The notes under the pieces: generated by a model | Told to the model about the DNA's origin: nothing | Databases searched by the model: none | What the model saw: the letters and a program-made list of their open reading frames with translations, nothing else | Source of the DNA: Oxalobacteraceae bacterium | GTDB taxonomy: Bacteria > Pseudomonadota > Gammaproteobacteria > Burkholderiales > Burkholderiaceae_D | Length of the DNA stretch: 6,261 nucleotides | NCBI GenBank assembly: GCA_947453015.1 | Contig: CANGFL010000085.1 | Location: 1 to 6,261, forward strand | Direction of reading: 5' to 3' | Translations under genes and position numbers: made by a program | In this document: one piece after another, positions 1 to 6,261 of the stretch | How the letters are laid out: the number at the start of each line of letters is the position of its first letter | How positions within the stretch are numbered: position 1 is the stretch's first letter

Positions 1-462
1 AACGCAACGTGTGCAGTGTATGCAACGGCTCATCTCTTTCATAGAGATCAGTGGACCAGCATCTTTAGCATGAACCACACGTTTTTCTTCTTCGTATCGC
101 GAAGAGGATGGGCCATAACCCACAGCTAAATCTTGCAACTGACATTCACCGCCTTGATCGCAAATAGGGCAATCGAGCGGATGATTGATCAACAAAAATT
201 GCATTACATCTTTTTGTGCCTTCACCGCTTTTTCGCTGTGCGTGCGAACGATCATGCCGGCGGTCACTGGCGTTGCACAAGCGGGCAAGGGTTTCGGTGC
301 CTTCTCGACTTCGACTAAACACATACGGCAGTTAGCCGCGATGGAAAGTTTTTTGTGATAACAAAAGTGAGGAATATACGTGCCCAAGCGATTGGCGGCA
401 TCCATCACCATGGAGCCCTCCAGCACCTCGACTTTTTTACCGTCTATTTCGATCTCAACCAT
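1..462 (-). CDS. nuoG: NADH-quinone oxidoreductase subunit G, N-terminal part (runs off window)
   Basis: This is the large iron-sulfur subunit of complex I, in the cytoplasmic peripheral arm, which passes electrons from NuoF towards NuoB. Only the first 154 codons are in the window, starting at an ATG (MVEIEIDGKKVEV) and open to base 1. Residues 1 to about 75 form a 2Fe-2S ferredoxin-like domain with Cys34, Cys45, Cys48 and Cys62, matching the N1b ligand pattern. HPLDCPIC...GEC at 94-107 gives His94, Cys98, Cys101 and Cys107, the His plus three Cys set of cluster N5. CIHCTRC at 147-153 supplies the first three ligands of the next 4Fe-4S cluster (N4); its fourth ligand and the molybdopterin-oxidoreductase-like domain would lie beyond the edge. 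The gene starts 11 bp after the nuoF stop, with GGGA five bases before the ATG, so it belongs to the same transcript. The window edge, not a mutation, truncates it. Confidence 0.96.
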   Translation of the reverse strand, partial: MVEIEIDGKKVEVLEGSMVMDAANRLGTYIPHFCYHKKLSIAANCRMCLVEVEKAPKPLPACATPVTAGMIVRTHSEKAVKAQKDVMQFLLINHPLDCPICDQGGECQLQDLAVGYGPSSSRYEEEKRVVHAKDAGPLISMKEMSRCIHCTRCV

Positions 463-473
463 GATTGTCCCGG

Positions 474-1769
474 TCAGATATAGGTCGGCACAAGGCAACG
501 CTTGTGCTCGATGTGATACGCAAACTCATCTTTAAAATTCTTGATCATGGCGCGCACCGGCATAGCGGCGGCATCACCCAGTGCGCAAATTGTGCGCCCC
601 TGAATACCATCACACACAGAATTCAGTAGATCCAGATCGTCAGCTCTACCCTGACCATGCTCAATACGATGCACCATGCGATACAGCCAACCAGTGCCTT
701 CGCGGCACGGCGTACATTGACCGCAGGATTCTTCGTAATAGAAATACGATAGTCGCAACAACGACTTCACCATGCAGCGGTCTTCATTCATCACGATCAC
801 TGCACCCGAACCCAACATAGAGCCAGCTTTCGCAATCGAGTCGTAATCCATATCGGTTTGCATCATCAAATCGCCTTTCAACACAGGCATCGATGAACCA
901 CCAGGAATAACAGCCTTAATTTTTTTACCATCGCGCATGCCACCGGCTAATTCAAGCAATGTAGCGAACGGCGTTCCAAGCGGTACTTCGTAGTTACCCG
1001 GTTTAGCGACGTCGCCTGACACAGAAAAAATCTTGGTGCCGCCATTATTTGGTTTGCCTATAGCTGCGTAGGCTTCACCACCCAAACTCAGTGCAAACGG
1101 AACTGCTGCAAATGTCTCGGTATTGTTAATCGTGGTGGGCTTGCCATACAAACCAAAACTCGCGGGGAACGGTGGCTTGAAACGTGGCTGACCTTTTTTA
1201 CCTTCCAGCGATTCGAGCAATGCGGTTTCTTCACCGCAGATGTAAGCACCGTATCCATGAAATGCATGCAGCTGGAACGAAAAATTCGAGCCCAAAATAC
1301 GATCACCCAGGAAACCCGCAGCGCGGGCTTCGTCTAAGGCTTCTTCGAAACGCTCGTAGACATCCCAGATTTCGCCGTGAATATAGTTGTAACCCACGGG
1401 GATACCCATCGCGTAGGCACCAATAGCCATACCTTCGATTACCGTATGCGGGTTATAACGAAGAATATCTCTATCTTTAAACGTACCCGGCTCACCCTCA
1501 TCTGAATTACAGACTAAGTATTTTTGACCTGGGAATTGGCGCGGCATGAAACTCCACTTCAATCCCGTTGGAAAACCTGCGCCTCCACGTCCACGCAATG
1601 ACGATGCTTTGAGTTCAGCAATCACCTGTTCCGGTGGAATATTTTCGGTAAGGATGCGGCGCAGTGACGCATAGCCGCCGCGCTTGACGTAATCGGCGAG
1701 GCGCCAGTTAGCACCATCGAGACCCGCCAAGATCAAGGGCTGAATATGACGATCATGAAGGCAAGTCAT
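474..1769 (-). CDS. nuoF: NADH-quinone oxidoreductase subunit F (FMN and NADH-binding)
   Basis: NuoF is the 51-kDa-type flavoprotein where NADH is oxidised: it binds NADH and FMN and passes electrons to 4Fe-4S cluster N3. At 431 residues it is full length for the family. The glycine-rich nucleotide/flavin loop [13 protein letters not shown] is at residues 60-72, and the FMN-site segment [14 protein letters not shown] is at 174-187. The N3 ligands are CGQCTPC (Cys349, Cys352, Cys355) and Cys395 in GRTICALGD. The N-terminus [14 protein letters not shown] matches the start usual in betaproteobacterial homologues. The ATG shares four bases (ATGA) with the nuoE stop, which suggests translational coupling, with GGAG a short way upstream. 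NuoE and NuoF together form the NADH dehydrogenase module, so their overlap fits joint production. Nothing is missing or unusual in the sequence. Confidence 0.98.
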   Translation of the reverse strand: MTCLHDRHIQPLILAGLDGANWRLADYVKRGGYASLRRILTENIPPEQVIAELKASSLRGRGGAGFPTGLKWSFMPRQFPGQKYLVCNSDEGEPGTFKDRDILRYNPHTVIEGMAIGAYAMGIPVGYNYIHGEIWDVYERFEEALDEARAAGFLGDRILGSNFSFQLHAFHGYGAYICGEETALLESLEGKKGQPRFKPPFPASFGLYGKPTTINNTETFAAVPFALSLGGEAYAAIGKPNNGGTKIFSVSGDVAKPGNYEVPLGTPFATLLELAGGMRDGKKIKAVIPGGSSMPVLKGDLMMQTDMDYDSIAKAGSMLGSGAVIVMNEDRCMVKSLLRLSYFYYEESCGQCTPCREGTGWLYRMVHRIEHGQGRADDLDLLNSVCDGIQGRTICALGDAAAMPVRAMIKNFKDEFAYHIEHKRCLVPTYI

Positions 1770-2245
1770 TTTTTCAACTCCGCTAGCAAAGCATCGATTT
1801 TTTCATTCGACATGTGACTGCACATGCGTTTGTTATTCACTAGCAGCACCGGCGAATCACCGCACGCTCCCATGCACTCACCTTCAACTAAAGTGAACTG
1901 ACCATCAGCGGTTGTTTGGCGATAGTCGATACCCAATTTTTCTTTGAGATAGGCCGCGGCTTTTTCTCCACCTGATAAAGCGCAAGGCAAGTTAGTACAA
2001 ATCGTTACCTTGTGTTTGCCGACCGGCTTCAAGTCATACATGTTGTAAAAGGTTGCCACTTCCTGAACCGCGATCGCAGGCATGCCAATGTAATCGGCTA
2101 CATCTTGCATCACTTCGGGCGAGACCCAACCACGCTCATCTTGCGCAATGGCGAGCGCCGCCATCACCGCTGATTGGCGTTGATCCGCAGGGAACTTTGC
2201 GAGTTCACGATCTATTTTTTTATACGCTTGCTCTGATAACAGCAT
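1766..2245 (-). CDS. nuoE: NADH-quinone oxidoreductase subunit E (2Fe-2S, N1a)
   Basis: NuoE is the 24-kDa-type thioredoxin-fold subunit that holds 2Fe-2S cluster N1a close to the FMN of NuoF. The protein is 159 residues, normal for bacterial NuoE. The N-terminal helical part is residues 1 to about 75 and contains [10 protein letters not shown] at 61-70, the typical family stretch. The thioredoxin-like part follows, with CTNLPC (Cys83, Cys88) and GECMGAC (Cys124, Cys128), which together are the four N1a ligands. The ATG start is preceded by AAAGG and lies 25 bp after the nuoD stop. The stop overlaps the nuoF start by 4 bp. No oddities were seen. Confidence 0.97.
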   Translation of the reverse strand: MLLSEQAYKKIDRELAKFPADQRQSAVMAALAIAQDERGWVSPEVMQDVADYIGMPAIAVQEVATFYNMYDLKPVGKHKVTICTNLPCALSGGEKAAAYLKEKLGIDYRQTTADGQFTLVEGECMGACGDSPVLLVNNKRMCSHMSNEKIDALLAELKK

Positions 2246-2270
2246 CGACTAACCTTTTGGATAAAACCGC

Positions 2271-3524
2271 TTAGCGGTCAATCTCACCAAACACAATATC
2301 TTGCGTGCCAATGATTGTTACAGCATCTGCAATCATGTGACCCTTAGCCATTTCATTCAAACCTTCCAGGTGGGCAAACCCGGGGGCACGTATCTTTAAT
2401 CGGTAAGGCTTATTTGCACCATCCGAAATTAAGTAGATACCAAACTCACCTTTAGGATGCTCAACAGCCGCATAGGCTTCACCTTGCGGCACGTGGAAAC
2501 CTTCAGTAAATAATTTAAAGTGGTGAATCAACTCTTCCATGTTGGATTTCATATCCACACGCGAAGGCGGTGCCACTTTGTGGTTATCCGTCATGACCGG
2601 ACCTGAGTTGTTACGCAACCACTCAACACACTGCTTAATAATACGATTGGATTGGCGCATTTCTTCAACGCGCACCAGATAGCGGTCATAGCAATCGCCA
2701 TTCACGCCTACCGGAATATCAAAATCCATTAAATCGTAAACTTCATAGGGCTGCTTCTTACGCAGATCCCACTCAATCCCTGAACCACGCAACATCGCAC
2801 CGGTAAAACCCATCTGCAACGCACGCTCTGGCGACACCACACCAATACCCACTAAGCGCTGCTTCCAGATACGGTTATCTGTTAACAGCGTTTCATATTC
2901 ATCGACATAGGTTGGAAAACGATTTGTAAAGTCTTCGATAAAGTCGAGCAATGAACCCTGACGATTATCGTTGAGTCGCGTGATGGCTTTCGCGTTGCGA
3001 ATCAATGACGCTTTGTATTGCGGCATGCTATCGGGCAGATCACGATACACACCACCTGGACGGTAATAAGCTGCGTGCAATCGCGCACCGGAGACAGCTT
3101 CGTAACAGTCCATCAAATCTTCGCGTTCACGGAAGGCATACAAGAACACGCCCATCGCACCCACATCTAATGCATGCGCGCCTAACCACAGCAGGTGATT
3201 CAATATGCGCGTGATTTCATCAAACATCACACGAATATATTGCGCACGCAAAGGCACTTCCACGTTCAGCAATTTTTCAATCGCCATCACGTAAGCATGC
3301 TCGTTACACATCATTGAGACGTAATCGAGCCTATCCATGTACGGCACGGATTGCAGATAGGTGCGCGTTTCAGCGAGCTTTTCAGTCGCACGATGCAACA
3401 AGCCGATGTGTGGATCTGCTCGTTGAATAACTTCGCCATCCAACTCCAACACGAGACGCAACACACCATGCGCTGCCGGATGCTGAGGTCCAAAATTGAG
3501 CGTGTAGTTCTTAATTTCAGCCAC
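2271..3524 (-). CDS. nuoD: NADH-quinone oxidoreductase subunit D (49-kDa type, quinone site)
   Basis: NuoD is the 49-kDa-type subunit, related to the large subunit of NiFe hydrogenases. With NuoB it lines the quinone-reduction pocket at the foot of the peripheral arm. The protein has 417 residues, full length for a NuoD not fused to Nuo[13 protein letters not shown] at 12-23 and [12 protein letters not shown] at 64-75 contain His19 and Tyr68; their spacing of 49 equals that of the quinone-binding His and Tyr of the mitochondrial homologue. The start is GTG. It is chosen because translation from it gives [16 protein letters not shown], the usual family N-terminus, because AAGGGAG sits 9 bases upstream, and because the next in-frame ATG codons lie too far inside. 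The gene is separated from nuoC by 114 bp, the longest gap in this part of the operon, and its start overlaps the end of a small reading frame by 8 bp. Confidence 0.97.
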   Translation of the reverse strand: MAEIKNYTLNFGPQHPAAHGVLRLVLELDGEVIQRADPHIGLLHRATEKLAETRTYLQSVPYMDRLDYVSMMCNEHAYVMAIEKLLNVEVPLRAQYIRVMFDEITRILNHLLWLGAHALDVGAMGVFLYAFREREDLMDCYEAVSGARLHAAYYRPGGVYRDLPDSMPQYKASLIRNAKAITRLNDNRQGSLLDFIEDFTNRFPTYVDEYETLLTDNRIWKQRLVGIGVVSPERALQMGFTGAMLRGSGIEWDLRKKQPYEVYDLMDFDIPVGVNGDCYDRYLVRVEEMRQSNRIIKQCVEWLRNNSGPVMTDNHKVAPPSRVDMKSNMEELIHHFKLFTEGFHVPQGEAYAAVEHPKGEFGIYLISDGANKPYRLKIRAPGFAHLEGLNEMAKGHMIADAVTIIGTQDIVFGEIDR

Positions 3525-3636
3525 GAAGTATCACTCCCTTAATCAACACATTACGAAGGGAAGTAGATGTCTCAATTTTGGCGGAAACCAAAATCATTAA
3601 GGAATTGTTGAACACGCTGTTATTAAAAGTTGCCAT
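3517..3636 (-). CDS. Possible small ORF (39 codons) bridging nuoC and nuoD
   Basis: An ATG two bases after the nuoC TAG opens a 39-codon frame (it begins [17 protein letters not shown] and ends GVILRG) that stops with TGA inside nuoD, overlapping the nuoD start by 8 bp. I do not recognise the peptide. It has no cysteines and only one short hydrophobic run (LMILV), so it is not a convincing membrane protein or iron-sulfur protein. There is no clear Shine-Dalgarno sequence before its ATG, so translation would have to come from re-initiation by ribosomes finishing nuoC. The geometry suggests a coupling or leader frame, but a 120-base open frame can occur by chance. I treat it as a candidate only. 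Confidence 0.22.
   Translation of the reverse strand: MATFNNSVFNNSLMILVSAKIETSTSLRNVLIKGVILRG
3534..3540 (-). promoter_or_regulatory. Shine-Dalgarno sequence deciding the nuoD GTG start
   Basis: AAGGGAG on the minus strand is a near-perfect Shine-Dalgarno sequence, 9 bases before the GTG at 3524-3522. It is the strongest ribosome binding site in the window and supports the GTG as the true nuoD start. It lies within the 3' part of the small open frame that spans the nuoC-nuoD gap, so ribosomes translating that frame would pass over it. Confidence 0.8.
3575..3594 (-). repeat. Inverted repeat (hairpin) in the nuoC-nuoD spacer
   Basis: On the minus strand ATTTTGG and CCAAAAT form a perfect 7-bp stem around a 6-base loop (TTTCCG). 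No T-run follows, so it is not an intrinsic terminator. It lies about 50 bases before the nuoD start, in the only long spacer within this part of the operon. It could be an mRNA processing or stabilising element; that is inference. Confidence 0.4.
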
Positions 3637-3638
3637 GA

Positions 3639-4235
3639 CTATTTAACACCGTAGTTATCTTCACGAATCACACGCGGAACGTTCTCACGCGGCTCAATCG
3701 TGACGGGCTGATAAATCACCCGCTTTTGTTCAGGGTCGTAGCGCATCTCTACATAACCGCTGATCGGAAAATCTTTGCGGAAGGGATGACCAATAAAACC
3801 GTAATCGGTCAGCAAACGACGCAGATCGTCATGTCCTTCAAACAGAATGCCGAATAAATCAAACGCTTCGCGCTCATACCAATTGGCAGAAGACCAAATT
3901 GGACAAACCGAAGGGATCACAGGTAAATCATCGTCGCTAGCAAAGGTGCGTACACGTAAACGCCAGTTATGCGTTACCGATAACAAATGTGCGACCACAG
4001 CGAAACGAGCGCCATTCCATGCGCCATCACCATAGCCGGAGTAATCAACGCCACAAAGATCGAGCAACTGCTCAAATCGAGTAGATGAATGATCACGCAA
4101 ATCCTGCATCGCCGATAAATAATCGGACGATTTGATGACTAGCGTTATTTCGCCGAGCTCGTCGGTCAGAGAGTGAATTTTTTCACCCAATACCAGCTGC
4201 AAAGCATTTTTGAGATTGTCGAGTTGGGTGCTCAT
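3639..4235 (-). CDS. nuoC: NADH-quinone oxidoreductase subunit C (30-kDa type)
   Basis: NuoC is the 30-kDa-type peripheral-arm subunit, without cofactors, that packs against NuoD and NuoB and helps join the arm to the membrane part. The protein has 198 residues, normal for a separate NuoC. The family signature is clear: [15 protein letters not shown] at 121-135, followed by [20 protein letters not shown] at about 138-157, and the C-terminus [12 protein letters not shown] is typical. The ATG is 17 bp after the nuoB stop and has no obvious Shine-Dalgarno sequence, so translation probably depends on coupling to nuoB. The gene is not fused to nuoD, unlike in E. coli, which argues against an enterobacterial source. 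Confidence 0.97.
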   Translation of the reverse strand: MSTQLDNLKNALQLVLGEKIHSLTDELGEITLVIKSSDYLSAMQDLRDHSSTRFEQLLDLCGVDYSGYGDGAWNGARFAVVAHLLSVTHNWRLRVRTFASDDDLPVIPSVCPIWSSANWYEREAFDLFGILFEGHDDLRRLLTDYGFIGHPFRKDFPISGYVEMRYDPEQKRVIYQPVTIEPRENVPRVIREDNYGVK

Positions 4236-4252
4236 GTCTGGATTCGTTGAAT

Positions 4253-4729
4253 TCAGCGGGCGATGGTGTTGGTACGGCGGATTTTGTTTTGCAATTGCAT
4301 GATCCCGTACAACAGCGCCTCAGCAGTCGGTGGGCATCCAGGAACATAAATATCGACCGGAACGATACGATCACAACCGCGAACGACTGAATAAGAGTAA
4401 TGGTAGTAACCACCACCATTCGCGCAAGAACCCATCGATATGACCCAGCGTGGCTCAGCCATTTGGTCATATACCTTGCGCAGGGCCGGTGCCATCTTGT
4501 TGCAAAGTGTGCCAGCCACAATCATCACATCAGATTGTCTGGGAGACGGACGAAACACCACACCAAAACGATCGAGATCGTAGCGTGACGCACCTGCATG
4601 CATCATCTCAACCGCGCAGCAAGCCAGACCAAAGGTCATCGGCCAGAGCGAACCTGTACGAGTCCAGTTGATTAGCTTGTCAGCAGTCGTCGTGACAAAG
4701 CCTTCGTTGAGTAAACCTTCAATAGCCAT
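4253..4729 (-). CDS. nuoB: NADH-quinone oxidoreductase subunit B (cluster N2)
   Basis: NuoB (PSST/20-kDa type) carries N2, the last 4Fe-4S cluster, which hands electrons to quinone. The protein has 158 residues. The N2 ligands are the tandem Cys37-Cys38 in [11 protein letters not shown], Cys102 in [17 protein letters not shown], and Cys132 in [30 protein letters not shown] at 59-74 is the usual invariant stretch. The N-terminus [19 protein letters not shown] resembles betaproteobacterial NuoB. The start ATG is 3 bp after the nuoA stop, with GGGAA within the end of nuoA serving as ribosome binding site. The C-terminus IRRTNTIAR is the normal end for the family. Confidence 0.98.
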   Translation of the reverse strand: MAIEGLLNEGFVTTTADKLINWTRTGSLWPMTFGLACCAVEMMHAGASRYDLDRFGVVFRPSPRQSDVMIVAGTLCNKMAPALRKVYDQMAEPRWVISMGSCANGGGYYHYSYSVVRGCDRIVPVDIYVPGCPPTAEALLYGIMQLQNKIRRTNTIAR

Positions 4730-4732
4730 TGA

Positions 4733-5092
4733 TCATTCCCAATCTAGGGCGCCTTTTTTCCACTCGAAAATCAGGCCCACCACCAGCACACCAAGAAAAA
4801 TCATCATCGCCCAAAAACCCAGCAATCCAATGTCGCTCATAGCAACCGCCCAAGGCACAAGAAACGCAACCTCGAGATCGAAAAGTATGAAGAGTATGGC
4901 GACCAGGTAGTAGCGCACATCAAACTTCATACGCGCATCTTCAAATGCTTCGAAACCGCATTCGTAGGCGGAAGTTTTTTGTGCGTCCGGTCTGTGCGGC
5001 CCAAGCAGGCGGCCCAGAATTTGGGGAGCAACACCGACAACAATACCGACACCAATGAACAACAATATCGGCAGGTAGTTTTCGAGGTTCAC
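4733..5092 (-). CDS. nuoA: NADH-quinone oxidoreductase subunit A (ND3 type), GTG start preferred
   Basis: NuoA is the small ND3-type membrane subunit beside the quinone channel. From the GTG at 5092-5090 the protein is 119 residues with three membrane segments: about 5-27, 62-82 and 89-111. The first loop holds [20 protein letters not shown], with Cys45 matching the loop cysteine exposed in mitochondrial ND3. FDLE at 71-74 gives the conserved acidic residues of helix 2, and the end GALDWE is typical. The start is uncertain. GTG gives [11 protein letters not shown], aligning with the family N-terminus, but has no Shine-Dalgarno sequence. A TTG at 5143 in the same frame has AGGG eight bases upstream and adds 17 residues ([17 protein letters not shown]) that do not look like the family. 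nuoA is the first gene of the operon and its stop is 3 bp from nuoB. Confidence 0.93.
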   Translation of the reverse strand: MNLENYLPILLFIGVGIVVGVAPQILGRLLGPHRPDAQKTSAYECGFEAFEDARMKFDVRYYLVAILFILFDLEVAFLVPWAVAMSDIGLLGFWAMMIFLGVLVVGLIFEWKKGALDWE

Positions 5093-5120
5093 AATAGTCG
5101 CAGTAGAAAAATCAGATGAA

Positions 5121-5151
5121 ATTATCACCCAACATGGAGCCAAAACGACAA
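5121..5151 (-). promoter_or_regulatory. Possible nuo operon promoter
   Basis: A terminator lies directly upstream, so a promoter is expected between 5167 and the nuoA start. On the minus strand GATAAT (5126-5121) is a good -10 match. The best -35 candidate is TTGTCG (5151-5146), but the 19-bp spacer is longer than ideal. Transcription would start near 5114, giving a leader of about 22 bases to the GTG at 5092 and excluding the upstream TTG as a start. The call rests on position and one good hexamer only. Confidence 0.3.
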
Positions 5152-5166
5152 CCCTGTCATTTCAGC

Positions 5167-5198
5167 AAAAAGCCAGCAAAAGGCAACCTCTTACTGGC
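5167..5198 (-). terminator. Intrinsic terminator after tRNA-Leu, before nuoA
   Basis: On the minus strand GCCAGTAAGAGG pairs with CCTTTTGCTGGC across a TTG loop: 12 base pairs including two G-T wobbles, followed directly by TTTTT. The hairpin begins about 20 bases after the encoded CCA of tRNA-Leu. It should end the tRNA transcript and separate it from the nuo operon. Read on the plus strand the hairpin has no adjacent T-run, so it acts in one direction. Confidence 0.8.
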
Positions 5199-5218
5199 CC
5201 GCTAGATTATTTTTTAAC

Positions 5219-5303
5219 TGGTGCCGACGGCGAGACTCGAACTCGCACAGCTTACGCCACTACCCCCTCAAGATAGCGTGTCTACCAATTTCACCACGTC
5301 GGC
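5219..5303 (-). tRNA. tRNA-Leu, anticodon GAG
   Basis: The gene encodes an 85-base class II tRNA that reads leucine codons CUC and CUU. The acceptor stem is GCCGACG with CGTCGGC, the discriminator is A, and CCA is encoded in the DNA (5221-5219). The D-arm region contains GGTGAAATTGGTAGAC. The anticodon stem is CTATC with GGTAG around the loop TTGAGGG, which places GAG at 5269-5267. A long variable arm (about TGGCGTAAGCTGT) marks it as class II, and the T arm is GCGAG, TTCGAGT, CTCGC. It resembles E. coli leuU, which also has anticodon GAG and also follows secG, so the linkage is conserved across proteobacteria. Confidence 0.97.
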
Positions 5304-5314
5304 AAAAGCATGCC

Positions 5315-5344
5315 ATTTTAACCTGCTTTGAGATACCAATTCAA
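5315..5344 (-). promoter_or_regulatory. Sigma70-type promoter of tRNA-Leu
   Basis: On the minus strand TTGAAT (-35, 5344-5339) and TAAAAT (-10, 5320-5315) are 18 bp apart. Transcription should start near 5308, about five bases before the mature tRNA 5' end. The bases after the -10 are GC-rich (GGCATGC), a discriminator type known for stable-RNA promoters under stringent control. Growth-rate control is inferred, not shown. Confidence 0.6.
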
Positions 5345-5358
5345 CGCAGTATCGTTTG

Positions 5359-5407
5359 CGATTAATCGATCTGAAATAATCGAGAAATCGCTAACGATTA
5401 GCGTTTC
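5359..5407. repeat. Cluster of inverted repeats upstream of the tRNA-Leu promoter
   Basis: This 49-bp stretch contains CGATTA or its complement TAATCG four times: 5359-5364, 5363-5368, 5377-5382 and 5395-5400. The first two form the perfect palindrome CGATTAATCG. TCGAT (5366-5370) and ATCGA (5379-5383) are a further inverted pair. The strongest element is a hairpin at 5384-5407: GAAA, a bulged T, CGCTAA, loop CGA, TTAGCG, TTTC, giving 10 bp. It lies 50 to 100 bp upstream of the predicted tRNA start, where activators of stable-RNA promoters usually bind. On the minus strand no T-run closes the hairpin, so a terminator for secG is less likely though not excluded. Confidence 0.45.
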
Positions 5408-5475
5408 ATTCGTGACCTGCAAGTCGTTGATTTACATGAGCCAAACTCAAGAATCAATGGAATACATCTAACTAA

Positions 5476-5492
5476 CTGCTACGCACTAGCAG
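5476..5492 (-). repeat. Short hairpin just after secG
   Basis: On the minus strand CTGCTA and TAGCAG form a perfect 6-bp stem with a 5-base loop (GTGCG), 11 bases after the secG stop. What follows is TTAGTTAGATG, not a T-run, so it is at best a weak terminator or a 3'-end stabilising hairpin for the tpiA-secG transcript. Confidence 0.35.
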
Positions 5493-5503
5493 CCACTCAG
5501 GAC

Positions 5504-5887
5504 TTACTTCGGTATCTCGTTCGATTGACCTGAAGCAGGGGTTACAGATTGTGACTGGCCAGTCGCGTTTTGTGGCTTGGCCGGTGCTGTCGAATTTGCT
5601 GGAGTTGCAGGTATCTGATCCATCACACCTGCACCGCCGGCAGCGATAGGACGGCTACCGATAAAACTCAACGCCAGTGTGGCCACAAAAAATACAGCCG
5701 CTGCGATACCGGTTGAACGTGAAAGAAAATTCGACGATCCACTCGCGCCAAATAAACTACCCGAAGCACCCGAGCCAAATGCCGCACCCATATCAGCGCC
5801 CTTGCCATGCTGAAGCAGCACTAAACCAATAATAATCAGCGCAGTTACGACCTGCACAACGATAACAATACCAAGCAAAGTATTCAT
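5504..5887 (-). CDS. secG: Preprotein translocase subunit SecG
   Basis: SecG is the small inner-membrane subunit that associates with SecYE and assists SecA-driven protein export. The protein is 127 residues. Membrane segment 1 is about residues 4-25 (LLGIVIVVQVVTALIIIGLV), followed by the family-typical VLLQHGKGADMGAAFGSGAS and SLFGASGSSNFLSRST region (about 23-59), then membrane segment 2 at about 60-78 (GIAAAVFFVATLALSFIGS). The C-terminal tail is low-complexity, rich in Pro, Ala, Ser and Gln, as in many proteobacterial SecG proteins. The ATG has GGAAA ten bases upstream including the spacer. secG follows tpiA by 128 bp on the same strand, the usual proteobacterial order; no strong terminator or promoter is evident between them, so they may be co-transcribed. 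Confidence 0.96.
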   Translation of the reverse strand: MNTLLGIVIVVQVVTALIIIGLVLLQHGKGADMGAAFGSGASGSLFGASGSSNFLSRSTGIAAAVFFVATLALSFIGSRPIAAGGAGVMDQIPATPANSTAPAKPQNATGQSQSVTPASGQSNEIPK

Positions 5888-6015
5888 GATTGAATTTCCG
5901 TCATTCTATTAAATCAGTTACTACAATTTTTGTTACTAGGATCGGCGTTGCACGCATTTACGCAGGTGCGAGTTTGCAAATACAACGGTCGATTAACTTT
6001 AAATTACATTCGTTA

Positions 6016-6261
6016 TTAAGCCGCCGCCGCAATCGCTAAAAAATCGGCTGCTTTCAATGACGCCCCGCCTATTAATCCGCCATCAATATCTAACATAGCA
6101 AGTAATTCTCTGGCGTTGTCTGGCTTCATGCTGCCGCCATACAAAATACGAATCGTATTAGCTGCAGTCGCATCAGCACGAGCTAACGCTGCACGAATTA
6201 CTGCATGAACTTGTTGCGCCATCTCAGGCGTAGCTGTCTTACCCGTGCCGATCGCCCATAC
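6016..6261 (-). CDS. tpiA: Triosephosphate isomerase, C-terminal part (runs off window)
   Basis: TpiA interconverts dihydroxyacetone phosphate and glyceraldehyde 3-phosphate in glycolysis and gluconeogenesis, in the cytoplasm. Only the last 81 codons are present; the frame is open to base 6261, so the start and the catalytic Lys, His and Glu lie outside. Visible family features are [16 protein letters not shown], which contains the flexible phosphate-gripping loop 6 end, [12 protein letters not shown] (loop 7, YGGS), and [16 protein letters not shown] (loop 8, the GG phosphate-binding turn). The protein ends in a run of alanines after LAI. An internal ATG at 6222 is not the start, because conserved TIM sequence continues upstream of it without interruption. 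Confidence 0.97.
   Translation of the reverse strand, partial: VWAIGTGKTATPEMAQQVHAVIRAALARADATAANTIRILYGGSMKPDNARELLAMLDIDGGLIGGASLKAADFLAIAAAA

Noticed and set aside
133..318. 61-codon plus-strand frame opposite nuoG
   Set aside because: The minus strand here encodes the conserved N1b and N5 ligand region of NuoG; the plus-strand peptide matches nothing I recognise and is a shadow.
4183..4521. 112-codon minus-strand frame overlapping nuoB and nuoC
   Set aside because: It lies in another frame across the strongly conserved 3' half of nuoB, crosses into nuoC, and has no family features. Its length follows from the codon composition of nuoB.
4668..4910. 80-codon plus-strand frame opposite nuoA and nuoB
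   Set aside because: It overlaps conserved coding sequence of two nuo genes on the other strand and has no recognisable domain.
5117..5135. Seven-codon ATG frame (MLGDNFI) upstream of nuoA as a leader peptide
   Set aside because: It has no ribosome binding site, is very short, and would overlap the proposed -10 element, so it would lie outside the transcript if that promoter is right.
5948..5979. Imperfect hairpin between tpiA and secG (TTGCA/TGCAA with inner CGCA/TGCG and a 4-base bulge) as a terminator
   Set aside because: The loop is 10 bases, the stem is interrupted and no T-run follows, so it does not meet the pattern of an intrinsic terminator.
1..6261. Mobile elements, CRISPR arrays, defence or biosynthetic genes
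   Set aside because: Almost all of the window is accounted for by conserved housekeeping genes in a familiar order; I saw no transposase, regular repeat-spacer array, attachment-site duplication at the tRNA, or unfamiliar large gene.

Overview
The window carries the front part of a bacterial respiratory complex I (NADH:quinone oxidoreductase, nuo) operon, read entirely on the minus strand. Upstream of it, on the same strand, lie a tRNA-Leu gene, secG and the 3' end of tpiA. In transcription order (right to left) the layout is: tpiA (partial, enters at base 6261), secG, tRNA-Leu(GAG) with its own promoter and terminator, then nuoA, nuoB, nuoC, nuoD, nuoE, nuoF and the first 154 codons of nuoG, which leaves at base 1. 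No gene on the plus strand could be supported; the plus-strand reading frames all lie opposite strongly conserved nuo genes.

The organism is a proteobacterium, most likely a betaproteobacterium of moderate GC content (roughly 45-50% by eye). NuoB, NuoD, NuoE and NuoF read, from memory of the families, much closer to Burkholderiales/Methylophilales-type proteins than to the E. coli type. nuoC and nuoD are separate genes rather than the fused nuoCD of enterobacteria. The tpiA-secG-tRNA-Leu-nuo order is familiar from beta- and some gammaproteobacteria. Genus cannot be fixed from this window.

The nuo genes make up the peripheral (electron-input) arm plus one membrane subunit. NuoE and NuoF hold the N1a and N3 clusters and FMN and oxidise NADH. 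NuoG starts the internal iron-sulfur chain (N1b, N5, N4). NuoB carries terminal cluster N2, and NuoC/NuoD form the quinone-site scaffold with it. NuoA is a three-helix membrane subunit next to that site. All cluster ligands that fall inside the window are present, so the complex looks functional. The genes are tightly packed (4-bp overlap to 25-bp gaps) except for the 114-bp nuoC-nuoD spacer, which contains an open 39-codon frame running into the nuoD start.

The regulatory interest is concentrated between secG and nuoA (5093-5503). It holds a post-secG hairpin, a cluster of CGATTA/TAATCG inverted repeats, a sigma70-like tRNA promoter, the tRNA, and a strong intrinsic terminator immediately before nuoA. 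The terminator implies that the nuo operon starts from its own very compact promoter. This is mostly a conserved housekeeping region; I did not see a novel defence, mobile or biosynthetic system in it.
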